Counted from the first letter of the stretch, positions 38,524 through 47,860 are shown. The stretch: DNA of 64,000 bases from Methylophilaceae bacterium (GCA_028823485.1 JAPKBG010000007.1:1-64000); one strand, 5' to 3'. A program made the numbers and translations. The notes: generated by a model not told the origin, from the letters alone.

Positions 38524-39245
38524 GTGAGATAAGTAATATGAATGTAAGTAATGTAGATGCCGCAGAGTTAAATAAATTCAGTGAGTTAGCCCATAAATGG
38601 TGGGATAAAAACAGTGAGTTCAAACCTTTGCACGAGATTAATCCATTACGCTTAAACTACATCAATGACACCGTTTCATTAGAAGGCAAGCGCGTGCTAG
38701 ATGTCGGTTGTGGTGGCGGTATTTTGTCAGAATCGATGGCAGAAAAGGGCGCGCAAGTCACAGGTATTGATTTAGGTGAAAAAGCGCTTAAAGTTGCACA
38801 GTTACATAGCCTCGAAAGAGGTGTTGCTGTTGATTACCGCCTGATTGCAGCAGAGGTGTTAGCTGAACAAGAAGCTGGGGCTTATGATGTAGTGACTTGC
38901 TTAGAGATGTTAGAGCACGTACCAGACCCTGCAAGTATCGTCAGTGCCTGTGCTAAGTTGGTTAAACCAGGTGGCCATGTGTTTTTCTCAACAATTAATC
39001 GCAATCCAAAGGCTTATGCCTTTGCAGTATTAGGAGCGGAGTATATTTTACAGATGCTACCTAAAGGCACGCATGACTACGCAAAATTTATTAAACCATC
39101 AGAATTAGCTAGCTTTGCACGACAGGCTAACTTGACGCTGCAAGACCAAGCTGGGATGAGTTATAACCCGATTACAAAAAATTACGCACTCAATAAAGAT
39201 GTGTCTGTGAATTACCTTGTGCATACCGTGAAAGCAGCGGATTAA
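38520..39245 (+). CDS. ubiG: ubiquinone biosynthesis O-methyltransferase
   Basis: UbiG carries out both O-methylations in ubiquinone synthesis. The N-terminal [29 protein letters not shown] block is highly characteristic. SAM motif I is [17 protein letters not shown], and [12 protein letters not shown] and [23 protein letters not shown] follow. The 241 residues are normal. It overlaps the deaminase gene by 4 bp (ATGA) and gph by one base, indicating an operon. Confidence 0.96.
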   Translation: MSEISNMNVSNVDAAELNKFSELAHKWWDKNSEFKPLHEINPLRLNYINDTVSLEGKRVLDVGCGGGILSESMAEKGAQVTGIDLGEKALKVAQLHSLERGVAVDYRLIAAEVLAEQEAGAYDVVTCLEMLEHVPDPASIVSACAKLVKPGGHVFFSTINRNPKAYAFAVLGAEYILQMLPKGTHDYAKFIKPSELASFARQANLTLQDQAGMSYNPITKNYALNKDVSVNYLVHTVKAAD

Positions 39246-39889
39246 TGACAACTGTTTTATTTGATTTAGATGGTACCTTAGTCGACACGGCACCAGATTT
39301 AGGCTATGCCCTTAACTTGCAATTGCAGAAATACGGTAAGCAAATGTTATCCGATGATGCGATTCGACCTTTCGCCTCACATGGGTCAAAAGGCTTATTA
39401 GGTTTGGGTTTTGGACTTACACCAGAGCATGCTGACTTCATTAAAATGCGCGATGAATATTTGGATATTTACGAAAGCGTGTTAACACGTAGTCCTACAC
39501 TATTTGATGGCATGCAAGCCGCTTTGGATGGCCTTGTGACAAGCGGCTTTAAATGGGGCATTGTGACTAACAAGCCTAGCCGCTTTACAATACCTTTAGT
39601 CAAAAGTTTAGGTTTAACACATCGTGCTGCTTGTGTGATTAGCGGTGATGATGCACCGCAACCAAAGCCAGATCCAGCAACGCTAATGCTTGCGTGTAGG
39701 CAAGCGCAAGTGAAACCAGAGGATTGCTTTTATATCGGCGATGCAGAGCGTGATATTCAAGCTGGTCAAGCAGCAGGTATGAAAACGGTCGTTGCTATGT
39801 ATGGCTATATTGATGATAGCGATAAACCACTAGCGTGGGGTGCTGACTTCCTTATTCATAGCCCTAGTGAAATAGCCGACTTAATCTAA
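39245..39889 (+). CDS. gph: phosphoglycolate phosphatase-like HAD hydrolase
   Basis: This HAD-superfamily phosphatase has motif I FDLDGTLVDTAPD, motif II IVTNKP, and motif III/IV KPDPATL and YIGDAERDIQAGQAAGM. The order ubiG-gph is common in Betaproteobacteria, where Gph removes phosphoglycolate formed by DNA repair. Some relatives act on N-acetylmuramic acid 6-phosphate instead, so the substrate is by analogy. The ATG overlaps the ubiG stop by one base. Confidence 0.88.
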   Translation: MTTVLFDLDGTLVDTAPDLGYALNLQLQKYGKQMLSDDAIRPFASHGSKGLLGLGFGLTPEHADFIKMRDEYLDIYESVLTRSPTLFDGMQAALDGLVTSGFKWGIVTNKPSRFTIPLVKSLGLTHRAACVISGDDAPQPKPDPATLMLACRQAQVKPEDCFYIGDAERDIQAGQAAGMKTVVAMYGYIDDSDKPLAWGADFLIHSPSEIADLI

Positions 39890-39914
39890 CTGAAACATCT
39901 AACGAACGAACGGC

Positions 39915-40526
39915 CTAATTGACACGTTTCCGTTCTACAATCGCTTGCGCTAGTGTGCCGCTGTCCACATATTCGATTTCCCCGCCCATCGGTAAACCAC
40001 GGGCAATGCGACTGACTTTAATGCTGCGTGCTTTGAGTAGTTCCATAATGTAATGTGCGGTGGCTTCACCTTCAACGGTGTAGTTGGTAGCTAAAATCAC
40101 TTCTTGAATGCTAGTATCGTCGACAGTCTCTTGCGCGCGCTTTATCAGTTTTTCTAGGTTGATTTCTTTAGGACCTACGCCATCCAGTGGTGAGAGTCTG
40201 CCCATCAATACAAAATACAAACCGTTATAAGACTGTGTTTGTTCTAACATCATGACATCAGTTGGCATTTCAACCACGCAAAGCAAGCTACTATCACGTT
40301 CCTCATTGTTACAAGTAGGGCAGATGGGTTGCTCACTAAAATTATTGCAACGTTGGCAATGGCCAACGGTTTCTAAGGCATCGCTCAATGCCAGTGCCAA
40401 TCCATTCGCACCTTTTCTATCACGCTGTAACAAGTAATAAGCCATACGTAGTGCAGACTTAGGCCCTACGCCGGGTAAACAGCGTAGTGACTCGATGAGT
40501 TGTTCTAATGCGGGCGGATTTTTCAA
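39915..40526 (-). CDS. recR: recombination protein RecR
   Basis: RecR works with RecF/RecO in loading RecA at gapped DNA. An HhH motif ([20 protein letters not shown]), a C4 zinc finger ([16 protein letters not shown]) and a Toprim domain ([27 protein letters not shown]) appear in the normal order over 203 residues. It is the last gene of dnaX-ybaB-recR and ends convergent with gph. Confidence 0.97.
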   Translation of the reverse strand: MKNPPALEQLIESLRCLPGVGPKSALRMAYYLLQRDRKGANGLALALSDALETVGHCQRCNNFSEQPICPTCNNEERDSSLLCVVEMPTDVMMLEQTQSYNGLYFVLMGRLSPLDGVGPKEINLEKLIKRAQETVDDTSIQEVILATNYTVEGEATAHYIMELLKARSIKVSRIARGLPMGGEIEYVDSGTLAQAIVERKRVN

Positions 40527-40533
40527 CGTCGGC

Positions 40534-40839
40534 TTAGAATGGTAATTTCATACCAGCTGGCATCATGCTGCCCATGCGCGCAGCTGAGGTCGCTTCAGCT
40601 TTTTGATTCGCATCTTTCAGCGCAATCACTAACAAGTCTTCTAGTGTTTCTTTATCGTCCATGACACTTTCATCAAGATTGATGCGTTTGACTTCATTGC
40701 GACAAGTCATAGTTACTTTGACCAAACCATTACCCACAACACCTTCTACTTCTACGTTGGCTAACTCTTCTTGCGCCTTTTGCATATTAGCTTGCATCAT
40801 TTGCGCTTGTTTCATCATGTTATTCATTCCACCTTTCAT
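40534..40839 (-). CDS. ybaB: nucleoid-associated protein, YbaB/EbfC family
   Basis: This is a 101-residue DNA-binding dimer subunit with the typical Met/Gln-rich helix at the start ([21 protein letters not shown]) followed by [25 protein letters not shown]. It ends in a Met-rich tail. AGGAG lies 7 bp before the ATG. Its position between dnaX and recR is one of the best conserved arrangements in bacteria. Confidence 0.96.
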   Translation of the reverse strand: MKGGMNNMMKQAQMMQANMQKAQEELANVEVEGVVGNGLVKVTMTCRNEVKRINLDESVMDDKETLEDLLVIALKDANQKAEATSAARMGSMMPAGMKLPF

Positions 40840-40883
40840 TGCAATCTCCTTTAGGTTTTTGGTTAAGTGATAGGTTTAAGTTT

Positions 40884-42827
40884 TTAGTTTATCGGTTTAA
40901 TGCTATTCGGTATGATTTTGGCATCAAAATCATTCAATAACGACCGGACGAAGTCATCGCCCATAATTGCGTCTTCTGCCGACGACTGAATCACGGCCTT
41001 TTCTTCTGCATTTTGCTTGGCAGGGGTATTGGCTTCACTATCAATATTAAAGGTCAGTTTGATTTTCCTGCCAAAGTGACTATTAATCGCAGTTGATAAT
41101 TTTTCTTGATAAGTTTCACTGACTAGGTGCTTCTGGTTTTTTGCCACGCGTAAAGTAATGCTATTCATATCATAGGCAATCATCTCACAGTTTTGCGCGA
41201 GTGCACGAGCGATACCGAGCTTTAGGTGCCGTTCTATTAAGTTGCGCCAATTCCCATCAAATGCACGAAACTCACCAGTTTCTGTTTCCATTGGCGCAGC
41301 TGGCGCTGCGTTTGATGGTTCGGAAATGAATGGTTCGGAAGCTAGTGGCTCACTAACTACTCGAGGTTCAGGACTTGATGCCACATGGCTCACTTCAGTT
41401 TGTACTGGTGCACGAGGTGCAGGTTCGGATGATGGCATAGGTGCTGGTTGAACTTGACTCGCTGGCATAGCTTCAGGCTGAGCCGGCACTGCTTGAACAG
41501 GCTCAGGTTGAACTGCTTCCGAGTGGATGGGTTCAATACTAGCGGGTTCAGCGGCCGTTCTAGCTAATGCACGCTCCATCAAGCTTGGTTTTTTATCAGT
41601 AGCAGGCGTCGCAGCTATCGTCTGTGGTGCTACAGGTTGAGTACTATTTCTGAGCGCTGCCGTTGCATTCCTCACTGGCAGTGCTGCTGGCGTCTCCGCT
41701 ACTGTAGGATCCACGCTATTTTTTTTTTGAGCCGATAAAGACTCAACTGGCGCAAAAGCTAACATGCGCAGCAGGCTCATGGTGAATCCCGCGTACTCAT
41801 CAGGCGCTAAGCTAATATCTCTACCGCCTAATAAGGCAATTTGATAATACAGTTGCAGCTTCTGTGGTGGTAGGTTTTGTGCCAACGCTAATAACGCATC
41901 GCGCTCTGGCAAGTCATTACTAATGCTCTCTGGCACCTTTTGCGCAATCGCAATTTGGTGCAACAGTTTAGCTAACTCATTCAGCGCAGCTTCAAACGAA
42001 ATGCTACGTGCTTCCATTTCTTGCGCTTTAGTTATCAATGCCGCACCATCTTCATTGATCAGGGCGTTAATAATGTCAAATAAGTAACTTTGATCAATCG
42101 CGCCCAACATGCTGCGGACATCGGCTTCATTCACTGCTTGATTGCCATAGGCAATTGCTTGGTCAGTCAATGACAAGGCATCACGCATACTGCCTTCTGC
42201 AGCGCGCGCAATCAATTGTATAGCTGCGTTCTCGAATGGAATGTTTTCTTGTGTTAATACATCTTGCAAATGTTCAGTAATGGTCGGACTGGCAATTTGG
42301 CGTAGATTAAACTGCAAACAACGCGATAGCACAGTCACTGGCACTTTTTGTGGGTCAGTAGTCGCTAAAATGAATTTGACGTGTTCTGGCGGCTCTTCTA
42401 GCGTTTTAAGCATGGCATTGAAGGCGCTTTTAGACAGCATGTGCACCTCATCAATGATATATACTTTAAAACGACCAGAAGTCGGTGCATATTGTGCGTT
42501 CTCTAACAATTCACGCATGGCATCGACTTGTGTGTTACTCGCTGCATCGACTTCTAATAAGTCAACAAATCGGCCTTTATCAATTTCAGTGCAAGCATTG
42601 CAAACACCACAAGGTTTTGCTGTAATGCCAGCTTCACAGTTCAGCGACTTAGCAATAATGCGGGCGAGGGTTGTTTTACCAACACCACGTGTACCTGTAA
42701 ACAAATAAGCGTGATGAATGCGTTCTTGTTCTAGCGCATTGGTGAGCGCGCGAACTACATGTGGTTGACCAACTAAAGTCTCGAATGATTTAGGACGCCA
42801 TTTACGGGCTAGTACTTGATGTGACAT
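40884..42827 (-). CDS. dnaX: DNA polymerase III subunit tau (and probably gamma)
   Basis: DnaX is the clamp-loader ATPase. The Walker A loop GTRGVGKTTLARIIAKSLNC, the four-Cys zinc site ending KPCGVCNAC, the DEVHML Walker B and the sensor region around ATTDPQKVP are present in the first 200 residues. Domain III ends near residue 362. A long Pro/Ala/Glu-rich linker follows, then the polymerase-binding C-terminal domain (FRAFDGNWRNLIERHLKLGIA). Codons 367-370 contain an A10 run, and a -1 slip there would give a 370-residue gamma form. ffs lies directly upstream, as in other Betaproteobacteria. Confidence 0.96.
   Translation of the reverse strand: MSHQVLARKWRPKSFETLVGQPHVVRALTNALEQERIHHAYLFTGTRGVGKTTLARIIAKSLNCEAGITAKPCGVCNACTEIDKGRFVDLLEVDAASNTQVDAMRELLENAQYAPTSGRFKVYIIDEVHMLSKSAFNAMLKTLEEPPEHVKFILATTDPQKVPVTVLSRCLQFNLRQIASPTITEHLQDVLTQENIPFENAAIQLIARAAEGSMRDALSLTDQAIAYGNQAVNEADVRSMLGAIDQSYLFDIINALINEDGAALITKAQEMEARSISFEAALNELAKLLHQIAIAQKVPESISNDLPERDALLALAQNLPPQKLQLYYQIALLGGRDISLAPDEYAGFTMSLLRMLAFAPVESLSAQKKNSVDPTVAETPAALPVRNATAALRNSTQPVAPQTIAATPATDKKPSLMERALARTAAEPASIEPIHSEAVQPEPVQAVPAQPEAMPASQVQPAPMPSSEPAPRAPVQTEVSHVASSPEPRVVSEPLASEPFISEPSNAAPAAPMETETGEFRAFDGNWRNLIERHLKLGIARALAQNCEMIAYDMNSITLRVAKNQKHLVSETYQEKLSTAINSHFGRKIKLTFNIDSEANTPAKQNAEEKAVIQSSAEDAIMGDDFVRSLLNDFDAKIIPNSIKPIN
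41716..41729 (-). other. candidate slippage site in dnaX (A10 run followed by a -1 frame stop)
   Basis: On the coding strand the sequence is C followed by ten A (41728-41719), then TAG (41718-41716). In frame zero it reads CAA-AAA-AAA-AAT-AGC (Q-K-K-N-S). Shifting -1, or adding one A to the mRNA, reads AAA-AAA-AAA-TAG and ends the protein at once after residue 370. That is exactly after clamp-loader domain III. Known dnaX genes make a short gamma protein by ribosomal frameshifting (E. coli) or by polymerase slippage on an A run (Thermus). The run here fits the second type best. Confidence 0.7.
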
Positions 42828-42897
42828 AACACTATTTTAGCTGATAAATGCATATAGGTAACAGTGTGCGTTAAAGAAATATGTCTGAAAATAGAGA

Positions 42898-42990
42898 GGC
42901 GAGCCTTACCTCGGCACTTGCGCAATAGTTATGGCTGCTTGCTTCCACATCTGACCAGATTGGCTACTTTGCAATGCGAGGGGGCCCGCC
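42898..42990 (-). ncRNA. ffs: signal recognition particle RNA (4.5S)
   Basis: The minus strand carries the conserved SRP apical domain: GGTCAGATGTGG followed by AAGCAAGCAGC, corresponding to GGTCAGGTCCGG/AAGGAAGCAGC of E. coli 4.5S RNA. The ends close the long hairpin: GGCGGGCC (42990-42983) pairs with GGCTCGCC (42905-42898), with one G-U pair. The RNA binds Ffh to target nascent membrane proteins. It lies 70 bp upstream of dnaX. Exact ends are predicted from pairing only. Confidence 0.92.
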
Positions 42991-43010
42991 AGCGCGTATT
43001 CTACAATAAT

Positions 43011-43406
43011 TTATTCATAACCACAGCGTTTCGCCGGATTTTTTTCTAAATAAGCCAACTCTTCATCGCTATACAGCCGACCGCGCGTAATAAAGGCAAG
43101 CCCTGAGCCACAGTCTAAAGAAAAGGAACCACTCGAGCCAGGTACTGCATCCAAGATGGTATGCATATTTTCCGCAAACGAGTAATGGCTATCACTCATA
43201 TAAAAAGTAGCGCCCTCTAGTTTACCTAAAATCACATCCATGGCACTTGGGCGCATTTCTTTGATTGGCATACACAAAGGGCCACTACCTTCACAGCAGC
43301 CACCAGACTGTAGGAAACCGATTTCACCATGTTCAGCCGTCAGTTTTCGAATCAGTACTTTGGCTGATTCCGTTGCAGATACGCGTTCAATAGTTATTTT
43401 TATCAC
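43011..43406 (-). CDS. DUF779 protein, aldehyde dehydrogenase partner
   Basis: This 131-residue DUF779 protein has the family core GEIGFLQSGGCCEGSGPLCMP and Cys/His positions (CC, C, and later DCGSG) that could bind a metal. DUF779 genes are commonly found directly beside acetaldehyde-type aldehyde dehydrogenases, as here: it starts 66 bp after the dehydrogenase stop on the same strand. Its biochemical role is unknown; helping the dehydrogenase is inferred from recurrent neighbourhood. Confidence 0.88.
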   Translation of the reverse strand: MIKITIERVSATESAKVLIRKLTAEHGEIGFLQSGGCCEGSGPLCMPIKEMRPSAMDVILGKLEGATFYMSDSHYSFAENMHTILDAVPGSSGSFSLDCGSGLAFITRGRLYSDEELAYLEKNPAKRCGYE

Positions 43407-43472
43407 AAAATTTTCTCCAAAAAAAGGGACGATTAATTCGTCCCTTTTACTGTTTAAATCACAACCAACAAA

Positions 43473-44993
43473 CTAGAAGAAACCTAATTTGTTAGGGTTA
43501 TAGCTGACCAATAAACATTTAGTCTGTTGATAATGATCTAGCATCATTTTGTGGTTTTCACGACCAACGCCAGACTCTTTATAACCACCAAATGCTGCAT
43601 GAGCAGGGTAAAGGTGGTAACAATTCGTCCAAACACGACCCGCTTTAATACCGCGACCCATGCGATAAGCTGTTGTGCCATTACGGCTCCAAACACCAGC
43701 GCCTAAGCCAAAGATTGAATCATTTGCAATCTGCAAGGCTTCTGCTTCATCCTTAAAGGTAGTCACTGCTAACACAGGGCCAAAAATCTCCTCTTGGAAG
43801 ATACGCATTTTGTTATGGCCTTTAAGCAAAGTAGGCTCAACATAATAGCCATCCGCCACATCACCAGTCAGCATCTTACGCTCGCCACCAATTAAGACTT
43901 CAGCACCTTCTTGTTTACCAATATCAATATAGTTCATGATTTTGTTCAATTGGTCTTCAGAAGCTTGTGCACCCAACATAGTGTTAGGGTCAAGCGGATT
44001 GCCTTGTTGAATAGCTTTTACACGCTCTAACACACGCGCAATAAAGGCATCATAGATTGACTCTTGAATGATTGCGCGAGAAGGGCAGGTACACACCTCA
44101 CCTTGGTTAAAGGCAAATAAGACTAAACCTTCAATGGCTTTATCAAAGAAAGCATCATCTTCATCCATAATATCGGCAAAGAATATATTAGGAGATTTAC
44201 CACCCAATTCTAATGTGGCAGGAATGAGATTGCTTGCCGCAGCCTGTGCAATGGCGCGGCCTGTCGCTGTGGAGCCTGTAAAGCCAATTTTAGCAATTCG
44301 TTTACTATTAGCAAGAGGCGCACCAACTTCACGACCATAACCATTCACAATGTTAATAACGCCAGGAGGCAGCAAGTCTGCGATAGTTTCCATCAGAATT
44401 AAGATTGAAATAGGTGTAAACTCTGCTGGTTTTAAGACAATACAATTGCCAGCGGCCAATGCAGGTGCAAGCTTCCACGCAGCCATTAAAATAGGGAAGT
44501 TCCAAGGGATGATTTGACCTACAACACCTAAAGGCTCGTGAAAATGGTAAGCCACTGTACCATTATCAATTTCACTAATACCACCTTCTTGTGCGCGAAT
44601 AGCACCAGCAAAATAACGGAAGTGATCAACTGTTAATGGAATATCTGCGTTCATGGTTTCACGAATAGGCTTGCCGTTATCAATAGTATCAGCTGTCGCT
44701 ATTAACGCTAAGTTAGCTTCAATACGGTCTGCAATTTTAAGCAGAAGGTTTGCACGATCAGTCGCAGACGTCTTACCCCAAGCATCTGCCGCTGCATGGG
44801 CGGCATCTAATGCAAGCTCTACATCTTCAGCACTTGAACGAGCCGCTTGCGTATAATTTTTACCATTAATGGGTGAAATAACATCAAAATATTCCCCTTT
44901 CACTGGTTCAACCCACTTACCGCCGATGAAATTATCGTACTTTTCTTTATAAGGGATTGTTACCCCAAGTGCTTTTAATGAATCCAAACTCAT
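43473..44993 (-). CDS. NAD-dependent aldehyde dehydrogenase (ExaC/AldB type)
   Basis: This 506-residue aldehyde dehydrogenase has the family landmarks [25 protein letters not shown], the cofactor loop [13 protein letters not shown], the general-base Glu in LELGGKSPN and the catalytic Cys in [13 protein letters not shown]. The EVCTCPSR form and the neighbouring DUF779 gene point to the acetaldehyde/short-chain aldehyde group used in alcohol oxidation. In a methylotroph it may detoxify acetaldehyde or other aldehydes; a formaldehyde role is not indicated. AGAGGAG precedes the ATG. Confidence 0.9.
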   Translation of the reverse strand: MSLDSLKALGVTIPYKEKYDNFIGGKWVEPVKGEYFDVISPINGKNYTQAARSSAEDVELALDAAHAAADAWGKTSATDRANLLLKIADRIEANLALIATADTIDNGKPIRETMNADIPLTVDHFRYFAGAIRAQEGGISEIDNGTVAYHFHEPLGVVGQIIPWNFPILMAAWKLAPALAAGNCIVLKPAEFTPISILILMETIADLLPPGVINIVNGYGREVGAPLANSKRIAKIGFTGSTATGRAIAQAAASNLIPATLELGGKSPNIFFADIMDEDDAFFDKAIEGLVLFAFNQGEVCTCPSRAIIQESIYDAFIARVLERVKAIQQGNPLDPNTMLGAQASEDQLNKIMNYIDIGKQEGAEVLIGGERKMLTGDVADGYYVEPTLLKGHNKMRIFQEEIFGPVLAVTTFKDEAEALQIANDSIFGLGAGVWSRNGTTAYRMGRGIKAGRVWTNCYHLYPAHAAFGGYKESGVGRENHKMMLDHYQQTKCLLVSYNPNKLGFF

Positions 44994-45352
44994 ACTAACT
45001 CCTCTAGGTTTTCTAGTTATTATGTAGATTTACAGCCCGCTGAACCGCAATCAACAATTTTGTTTTGTAAATTAATGAAATATACAGCCTAAAACATCTT
45101 AAACCATTGCTACCAAAGGCTTCTGACATAAGTCTAACTTCTTACATTAAACCTAAGTCGCTTGCAAATCAATACATAAAATTACTATTTTCTTAAATAA
45201 ATTTTGGGGTGTTCTATTTGCAATGGTGGTAAAAGTGTCTTAGTTTTTAAATGGTAAATTTTCTAACTGTACTTGAGCTAAAGGCATGCTTATTAATAAT
45301 GAAGCGGGAGTTGATGGTTAATGCAGACTGAGGCTAAATATCACACTATGTT
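44994..45352. other. non-coding gap between aldehyde dehydrogenase and tRNA-Ser
   Basis: About 360 bp of AT-rich DNA without a credible reading frame. It should contain the promoter of the aldehyde dehydrogenase operon on the minus strand. I looked for a sigma54-type site (GG/GC pair spaced 12 apart) upstream of the gene and did not find one. A T/A-rich block near 45190-45225 is the only notable composition feature. Confidence 0.4.
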
Positions 45353-45381
45353 TTGTTGAAACCTGTGCTATCCGCTATAAT
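45353..45381 (+). promoter_or_regulatory. sigma70-type promoter of tRNA-Ser
   Basis: TTGTTG (45353-45358) and TATAAT (45376-45381) are separated by exactly 17 bp, and the mature tRNA begins 34 bp after the -10 box. This is the layout expected for a stable RNA promoter. Confidence 0.75.
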
Positions 45382-45415
45382 CCAGCTCTTGTTTGTTAGC
45401 ATAAACAAACAACGC

Positions 45416-45505
45416 GGAGAGCTGGCTGAGTGGTCGAAAGCGCCACCCTGGAAAGGTGGTATAGGGGCAACTCTATCAAGGGTTCGAATCCCTTGCTCTC
45501 CGCCA
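45416..45505 (+). tRNA. tRNA-Ser (anticodon GGA)
   Basis: The acceptor arms GGAGAGC (45416-45422) and GCTCTCC (45495-45501) pair perfectly. The anticodon stem CCACC/GGTGG encloses CTGGAAA, giving anticodon GGA, which reads UCC and UCU. A variable arm of class II length and the T-loop GGTTCGAATCC follow, and CCA is encoded (45503-45505). The long variable arm confirms serine. Mobile-element debris starts about 20 bp after the 3' end. Confidence 0.97.
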
Positions 45506-45525
45506 AATTTAGGCGACATAACCCT

Positions 45526-45855
45526 TTAATAGCTAATACCATCTTCACCCTCTTTAAGTTTTTCTAGAGACCATGTACAACCACTATCTTTCTTCTGAAC
45601 ATATAGAATAGTATCCATTGAAGCATGAACAGAGGTATGTCCTCTCATGCCTTTAGTCTCATCTTTCCCTGTATGATGAATAAGGGTATATGAACTATTA
45701 AGAGCGTTATTGATTTTTTGAAAAGCGTCTACAACACAGCCCATCTCTGACCCATTCTCATCAATACCACTAGACCTAGCATTAGCATTTAAAGTATCAA
45801 CGATAATCATTGAGTTCTTACCTCTATCTTTATACTCATCTTCACTTGTTCGCAT
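45526..45855 (-). pseudogene. fragment of a RepA/AAA_25-type replication ATPase from a mobile element
   Basis: The minus strand encodes about 110 residues resembling the ATPase core of plasmid or phage RepA-like proteins. Walker B is seen in NSMIIVDTLNANARSSGIDE, then MGCVVDAFQKINNAL, the YTLIHHTGKDETKGMRGHTS region, and SLEKLKEGEDGISY where the frame stops. The family usually continues for many residues after this and has a Walker A domain before it, so both ends are missing. The N-terminal boundary runs into the SMP-30 fragment near 45855. Its place right after the tRNA-Ser 3' end suggests an old integration event. Confidence 0.72.
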
Positions 45856-45856
45856 C

Positions 45857-46126
45857 ATGCAGCTAATGTGGAAGAAAGATTGGTTTACAGTGAGCATTAC
45901 AGGAATTGGCGGCGGCGATGGACTTGTGCATCATTCAAGCGGTACGATGTATGTAAGCGATTGGAAGAATGGCAAAGTATTTGCTGTGGGCGTAGATGGT
46001 GAAATTACAACCATAGGGCCAAAGTATCAAGCAGCTGCTGATATCGAGATGACGAATGATGAGCGTTACTTAACGATACCTGATATGAAGGCTGGTGAAC
46101 TAGACTTTATTGACTTGAGCAAATAA
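45857..46126 (+). pseudogene. C-terminal fragment of an SMP-30/gluconolactonase-like protein
   Basis: The 89-codon frame has the last propeller blades of an SMP-30-type protein: GGGDGLVHHSSGTMYVSDWKN, then GKVFAVGVDGEITTIG and AAADIEMTNDERYLTIPDMK. Full-length relatives are near 300 residues, so about two thirds is missing at the front. The first codons (MQLMWKKDW) come from the junction with the mobile-element fragment. A short translated product is possible but would not fold as a propeller. Confidence 0.72.
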
Positions 46127-46301
46127 GCCATCACTTCCATCAAGCTCGCTTTGGCAGATTTGGTTTTGTTTTACTATATACTAAGTAAAGCGAATCACTA
46201 CTATATACAATAATAACCAAGGCTTGTTATTGCACCATCATAACTTCCACACTATGCTAATTCCCTCCTTGCTTTTAATCTTACTTTAAAAAGGTAACCT
46301 C

Positions 46302-47678
46302 ATGCTAGATGCCAACGCGCAATCGTACGACTATGATTTATTTGTAATTGGTGCTGGATCTGGTGGGGTTCGCTCTGCAAGGGTCGCCGCGCAGACGGGA
46401 GCTAAGGTAGCCATTGCCGAAGAAGACCGTTACGGTGGTACATGTGTGATTCGCGGTTGTGTTCCTAAAAAGCTTATGGTGTTTGCGTCTGAGTATGCCA
46501 ATACCATTGCTGATGCCCAAGCGTATGGCTGGGAAGCTAGCATTGGTGCATTTAACTGGCCGCAGTTTCAAACTAAACTCCATGCAGAGTTAGACCGCTT
46601 AGAAGGGGTGTATCAAAGCGTTCTAAAAAACAATGGGGTGACATCGTATAACAGTCGCGCAAGCTTAGTTGATGCTCACACTGTCACGTTAGCTGATGGC
46701 AGACAGGTCACAGCAAAAACTATTCTACTGGCAATGGGTGGCCGTCCTATTAAGCCGGCGATCACTGGTAGCGAATTTGCCATTACATCAAATGAGCTTT
46801 TCCATTTAGAAAATCTACCAAAAAGACTATTAATCATCGGCGGTGGTTACATTGCCAGTGAATTTTCTTGCGTTCTCAATGGCATGGGTGTAGCAGTCAC
46901 GCAATATTATCGGGGTAAACAAATTTTACGTGGTTTTGATGACGAAACGCGTCAACATGTTGCCTCAGAAATGCAGGCGAATGGTGTAAATTTAAAACTA
47001 GGTATGAATGCTGAGTCATTAGAAAAAGTGAATGGTCAAATTAAAGTGCATGCTACGGATGGACAAGACTACTTGTTTGATCAAGTTATGTTTGCCACAG
47101 GCCGCAGGCCGAATACTGATGATATGGGTTTGGAAGACATCGGCATTACATTAGGTAAAAAGAATGAGGTGGTAGTGGATGAATTTTCCCAAACAGTAAT
47201 ACCTTCGGTTTATGCTGTTGGTGATGTCACTAATCGCGCAAACTTAACACCCGTGGCGATTCGCGAAGGTATGGCATTCGTCAATACGGTCTTTAACAAC
47301 ATTCCCACTAAACCTGATCATGAATTGATTCCAACGGCTGTGTTTACACAACCGGAAATTGGTACGGTTGGCATTAGCGAAGAGGAAGCCAGTAAACTTG
47401 GTAAAATTGACATTTATGCCACTAGCTTTAAGCCCATGCAAAGTGCATTTGCAGGGCGTGATGATAAAGTGTTAATGAAATTGATTGTCTGCCAAAAAAC
47501 AGACCGCGTATTAGGTTGCCATATAGTGGCGCCTGGTGCAGGAGAAATGATTCAGCTTGCTAGTATTGCCGTTAAAATGGGCGCGACTAAAGCTGACTTT
47601 AATCGTACGGTAGCGGTACACCCAACGATGTCTGAAGAGGCCGTCACAATGACTAAACCAGTGCGAAGTTACCCTTAA
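46302..47678 (+). CDS. gor: glutathione-disulfide reductase
   Basis: This flavoprotein reduces oxidised glutathione with NADPH. The FAD-binding loop VIGAGSGGVRSAR, the redox pair GGTCVIRGCVPKK (Cys 48 and Cys 53), the NADPH-binding IIGGGYIASEFSCVL and the C-terminal His segment VAVHPTMSEE are intact. The 458 residues match the plant/proteobacterial form. Glutathione is also the partner expected for the peroxidase at 48149. The gene stands intact between decayed fragments on both sides. Confidence 0.95.
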   Translation: MLDANAQSYDYDLFVIGAGSGGVRSARVAAQTGAKVAIAEEDRYGGTCVIRGCVPKKLMVFASEYANTIADAQAYGWEASIGAFNWPQFQTKLHAELDRLEGVYQSVLKNNGVTSYNSRASLVDAHTVTLADGRQVTAKTILLAMGGRPIKPAITGSEFAITSNELFHLENLPKRLLIIGGGYIASEFSCVLNGMGVAVTQYYRGKQILRGFDDETRQHVASEMQANGVNLKLGMNAESLEKVNGQIKVHATDGQDYLFDQVMFATGRRPNTDDMGLEDIGITLGKKNEVVVDEFSQTVIPSVYAVGDVTNRANLTPVAIREGMAFVNTVFNNIPTKPDHELIPTAVFTQPEIGTVGISEEEASKLGKIDIYATSFKPMQSAFAGRDDKVLMKLIVCQKTDRVLGCHIVAPGAGEMIQLASIAVKMGATKADFNRTVAVHPTMSEEAVTMTKPVRSYP

Positions 47679-47682
47679 ATGA

Positions 47683-47802
47683 ATTCAAAGCATTTCTGAA
47701 AGTAGTACTGCAACTAATGGTGGTAACATCCAAAGACCAATTAACGGCGGTGACATCAAATCCCAAGAAATCATGTTCGGACTGCAATATAAGTTTAATT
47801 AG
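47683..47802 (+). pseudogene. C-terminal remnant of an outer-membrane beta-barrel protein
   Basis: In the frame ending at TAG 47800-47802 about 39 codons read ...STATNGGNIQRPINGGD, then IKSQEIMFGLQYKFN. The last part is an amphipathic strand of alternating hydrophobic residues with a near-terminal Phe, the signature of a porin-type final strand recognised by BamA. No start or upstream part survives; the frame is closed by TGA at 47680. It is therefore a gene stub, perhaps of a porin. A terminator follows it. Confidence 0.6.
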
Positions 47803-47860
47803 TGAGTATGAAGAAGCACCCATAAAGTAACCTTCTTTAACATACCAACCTTAAATCCGG

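Noticed and set aside
42864-43049. Plus-strand open reading frame of 61 codons upstream of dnaX
   Set aside because: It lies over the SRP RNA gene on the opposite strand; the base pattern is explained by the RNA hairpin, and the peptide has no family features.
44994-45260. Sigma54 promoter for the aldehyde dehydrogenase operon
   Set aside because: Related operons sometimes use sigma54, but no -24/-12 GG-N10-GC pattern was found in the upstream region.
45856-46126. SMP-30-like frame as an intact small gene
   Set aside because: It contains only the last blades of a propeller that needs about 300 residues, and its first codons belong to the junction with an unrelated fragment.
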